Source of the DNA: Brachybacterium subflavum
Lineage (GTDB): Bacteria > Actinomycetota > Actinomycetes > Actinomycetales > Dermabacteraceae
Length of the DNA stretch: 64,000 bases
Assembly (NCBI RefSeq): GCF_009299795.1
Contig: NZ_VIGP01000001.1
Span: forward strand, 372,001-436,000
Direction: 5' to 3'
Of this stretch, positions 63,715-64,000 are shown one piece after another (the first letter of the stretch is position 1; each line of letters begins with the position of its first letter). Under the pieces are notes generated by a model that was not told the DNA's origin, did no database searches, and worked only from the letters and a program-made list of their open reading frames with translations. The position numbers and the translations under genes are program-made.

Positions 63715-64000
63715 TCAGCCGACGGGCAGGTCCTCCGCGTCCAGGATCGAGTACGCGTAGCCCTGCTCGGCGAGGAAGCGCTGGCGGTGCGCGGCGAACT
63801 CCTGGTCCTGGGTGTCACGCGTGACCACGGTGTAGAAATGCGCCTCGCGGCCGTCGGCCTTGGGGCGCAGCAGCCGGCCGAGGCGCTGGGCCTCCTCCTG
63901 GCGGGAGCCGAAGGCTCCGGAGACCTGGACCGCGACGCTCGCCTCGGGCAGGTCGATCGAGAAGTTCGCGACCTTGGAGACCACGAGGCGGTCGATCGTG
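63715..64000 (-). CDS. DNA repair helicase XPB-type (C-terminal part, runs off the window)
   Basis: The visible 94 residues are the end of helicase motif VI and the tail of an XPB-like superfamily-2 helicase: LPEASVAVQVSGAFGSRQEE, AQRLGRLLRPK, HFYTVVTRDTQDQEFAAHRQ, RFLAEQGYAYSILDAEDL. The motif SRQEEAQRLGRLLRP is characteristic of the actinobacterial XPB helicase, a translocase linked to nucleotide excision repair. The gene continues beyond position 64000. Confidence 0.88.
   Translation of the reverse strand, partial: TIDRLVVSKVANFSIDLPEASVAVQVSGAFGSRQEEAQRLGRLLRPKADGREAHFYTVVTRDTQDQEFAAHRQRFLAEQGYAYSILDAEDLPVG

Overview
This is 64 kb of very GC-rich bacterial DNA from an actinobacterium. 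The evidence is strong codon bias, many ATGA/GTGA start-stop overlaps, leaderless genes, DUF3263, LytR_C and DUF4031 proteins, a RamB-like regulator, and an XPB-type helicase. The gene set and order feel like Micrococcales, most likely Brachybacterium or another Dermabacteraceae member, but that placement is inference. I see no phage, insertion sequence, integrase, CRISPR array or rRNA. Coding is dense on both strands, and the window reads mostly as ordinary chromosome with accessory transport operons.

Layout. 14-5248: a coupled sulfur/acetate operon (acs, sfnG, metY, CoA-binding protein). 5649-10419: a DUF222/HNH protein, a membrane Ser/Thr kinase and a DsbA-like thiol protein, followed by tRNA-Thr(TGT). 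10597-14655: a RamB-like regulator divergent from ppsA. 14640-19253: an LRV membrane protein, a siderophore-interacting reductase behind an IdeR/DtxR-like box, and an MFS-CBS fusion. 19442-23116: treS, a Tat-exported beta-helix protein and ung. 23216-26150: DUF3263, LytR_C and groL with two CIRCE-type elements. 26416-31453: an acetyltransferase, then a SAM hydrolase-like gene and ecfS, ecfA and ecfT. 31655-44563: two further genes, a seven-gene operon (FAD oxidase, aminotransferase, peptide ABC transporter, acetyltransferase) and a divergent TRAP transporter. 44625-55488: a flavin oxidoreductase, a rhodanese, a DEAD-box helicase, a LacI/GH2/dehydrogenase sugar locus and a YtrA-type GntR-ABC operon. 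55533-64000: an OPT transporter, an RNase HI-NTF2 fusion, an HxlR/DUF1772 pair, DUF4031, a two-component system, a LapA-like protein and the 3' end of an XPB helicase.

How the genes work together. In the first operon SfnG can release sulfur from sulfones, MetY can fix sulfide into homocysteine and releases acetate, and Acs can recapture that acetate. RamB-like/PpsA joins acetate sensing to gluconeogenesis. The FAD oxidase plus aminotransferase could turn 2-hydroxy acids into amino acids, fed by the divergent TRAP importer and the ABC importer.

Most notable points. The four-gene SAM hydrolase/ECF operon keeps all its 4-bp overlaps but carries a 1-nt frameshift in gene 1 and an in-frame amber codon in gene 3. 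The next gene beyond it has no canonical start codon. At least twelve genes have a -10-like hexamer 6-7 nt before the start codon and no Shine-Dalgarno, which points to leaderless transcription. groL has two CIRCE-type operators 34 bp apart. Several long perfect inverted repeats and a 13-bp tandem repeat array lie in intergenic DNA. I did not find one clearly new, complete system. The best candidates for new biology are the SAM hydrolase/ECF operon, the hydroxy-acid/peptide operon, and three unusual domain architectures (MFS-CBS, RNase HI-NTF2, and the kinase with repeated TEA motifs).
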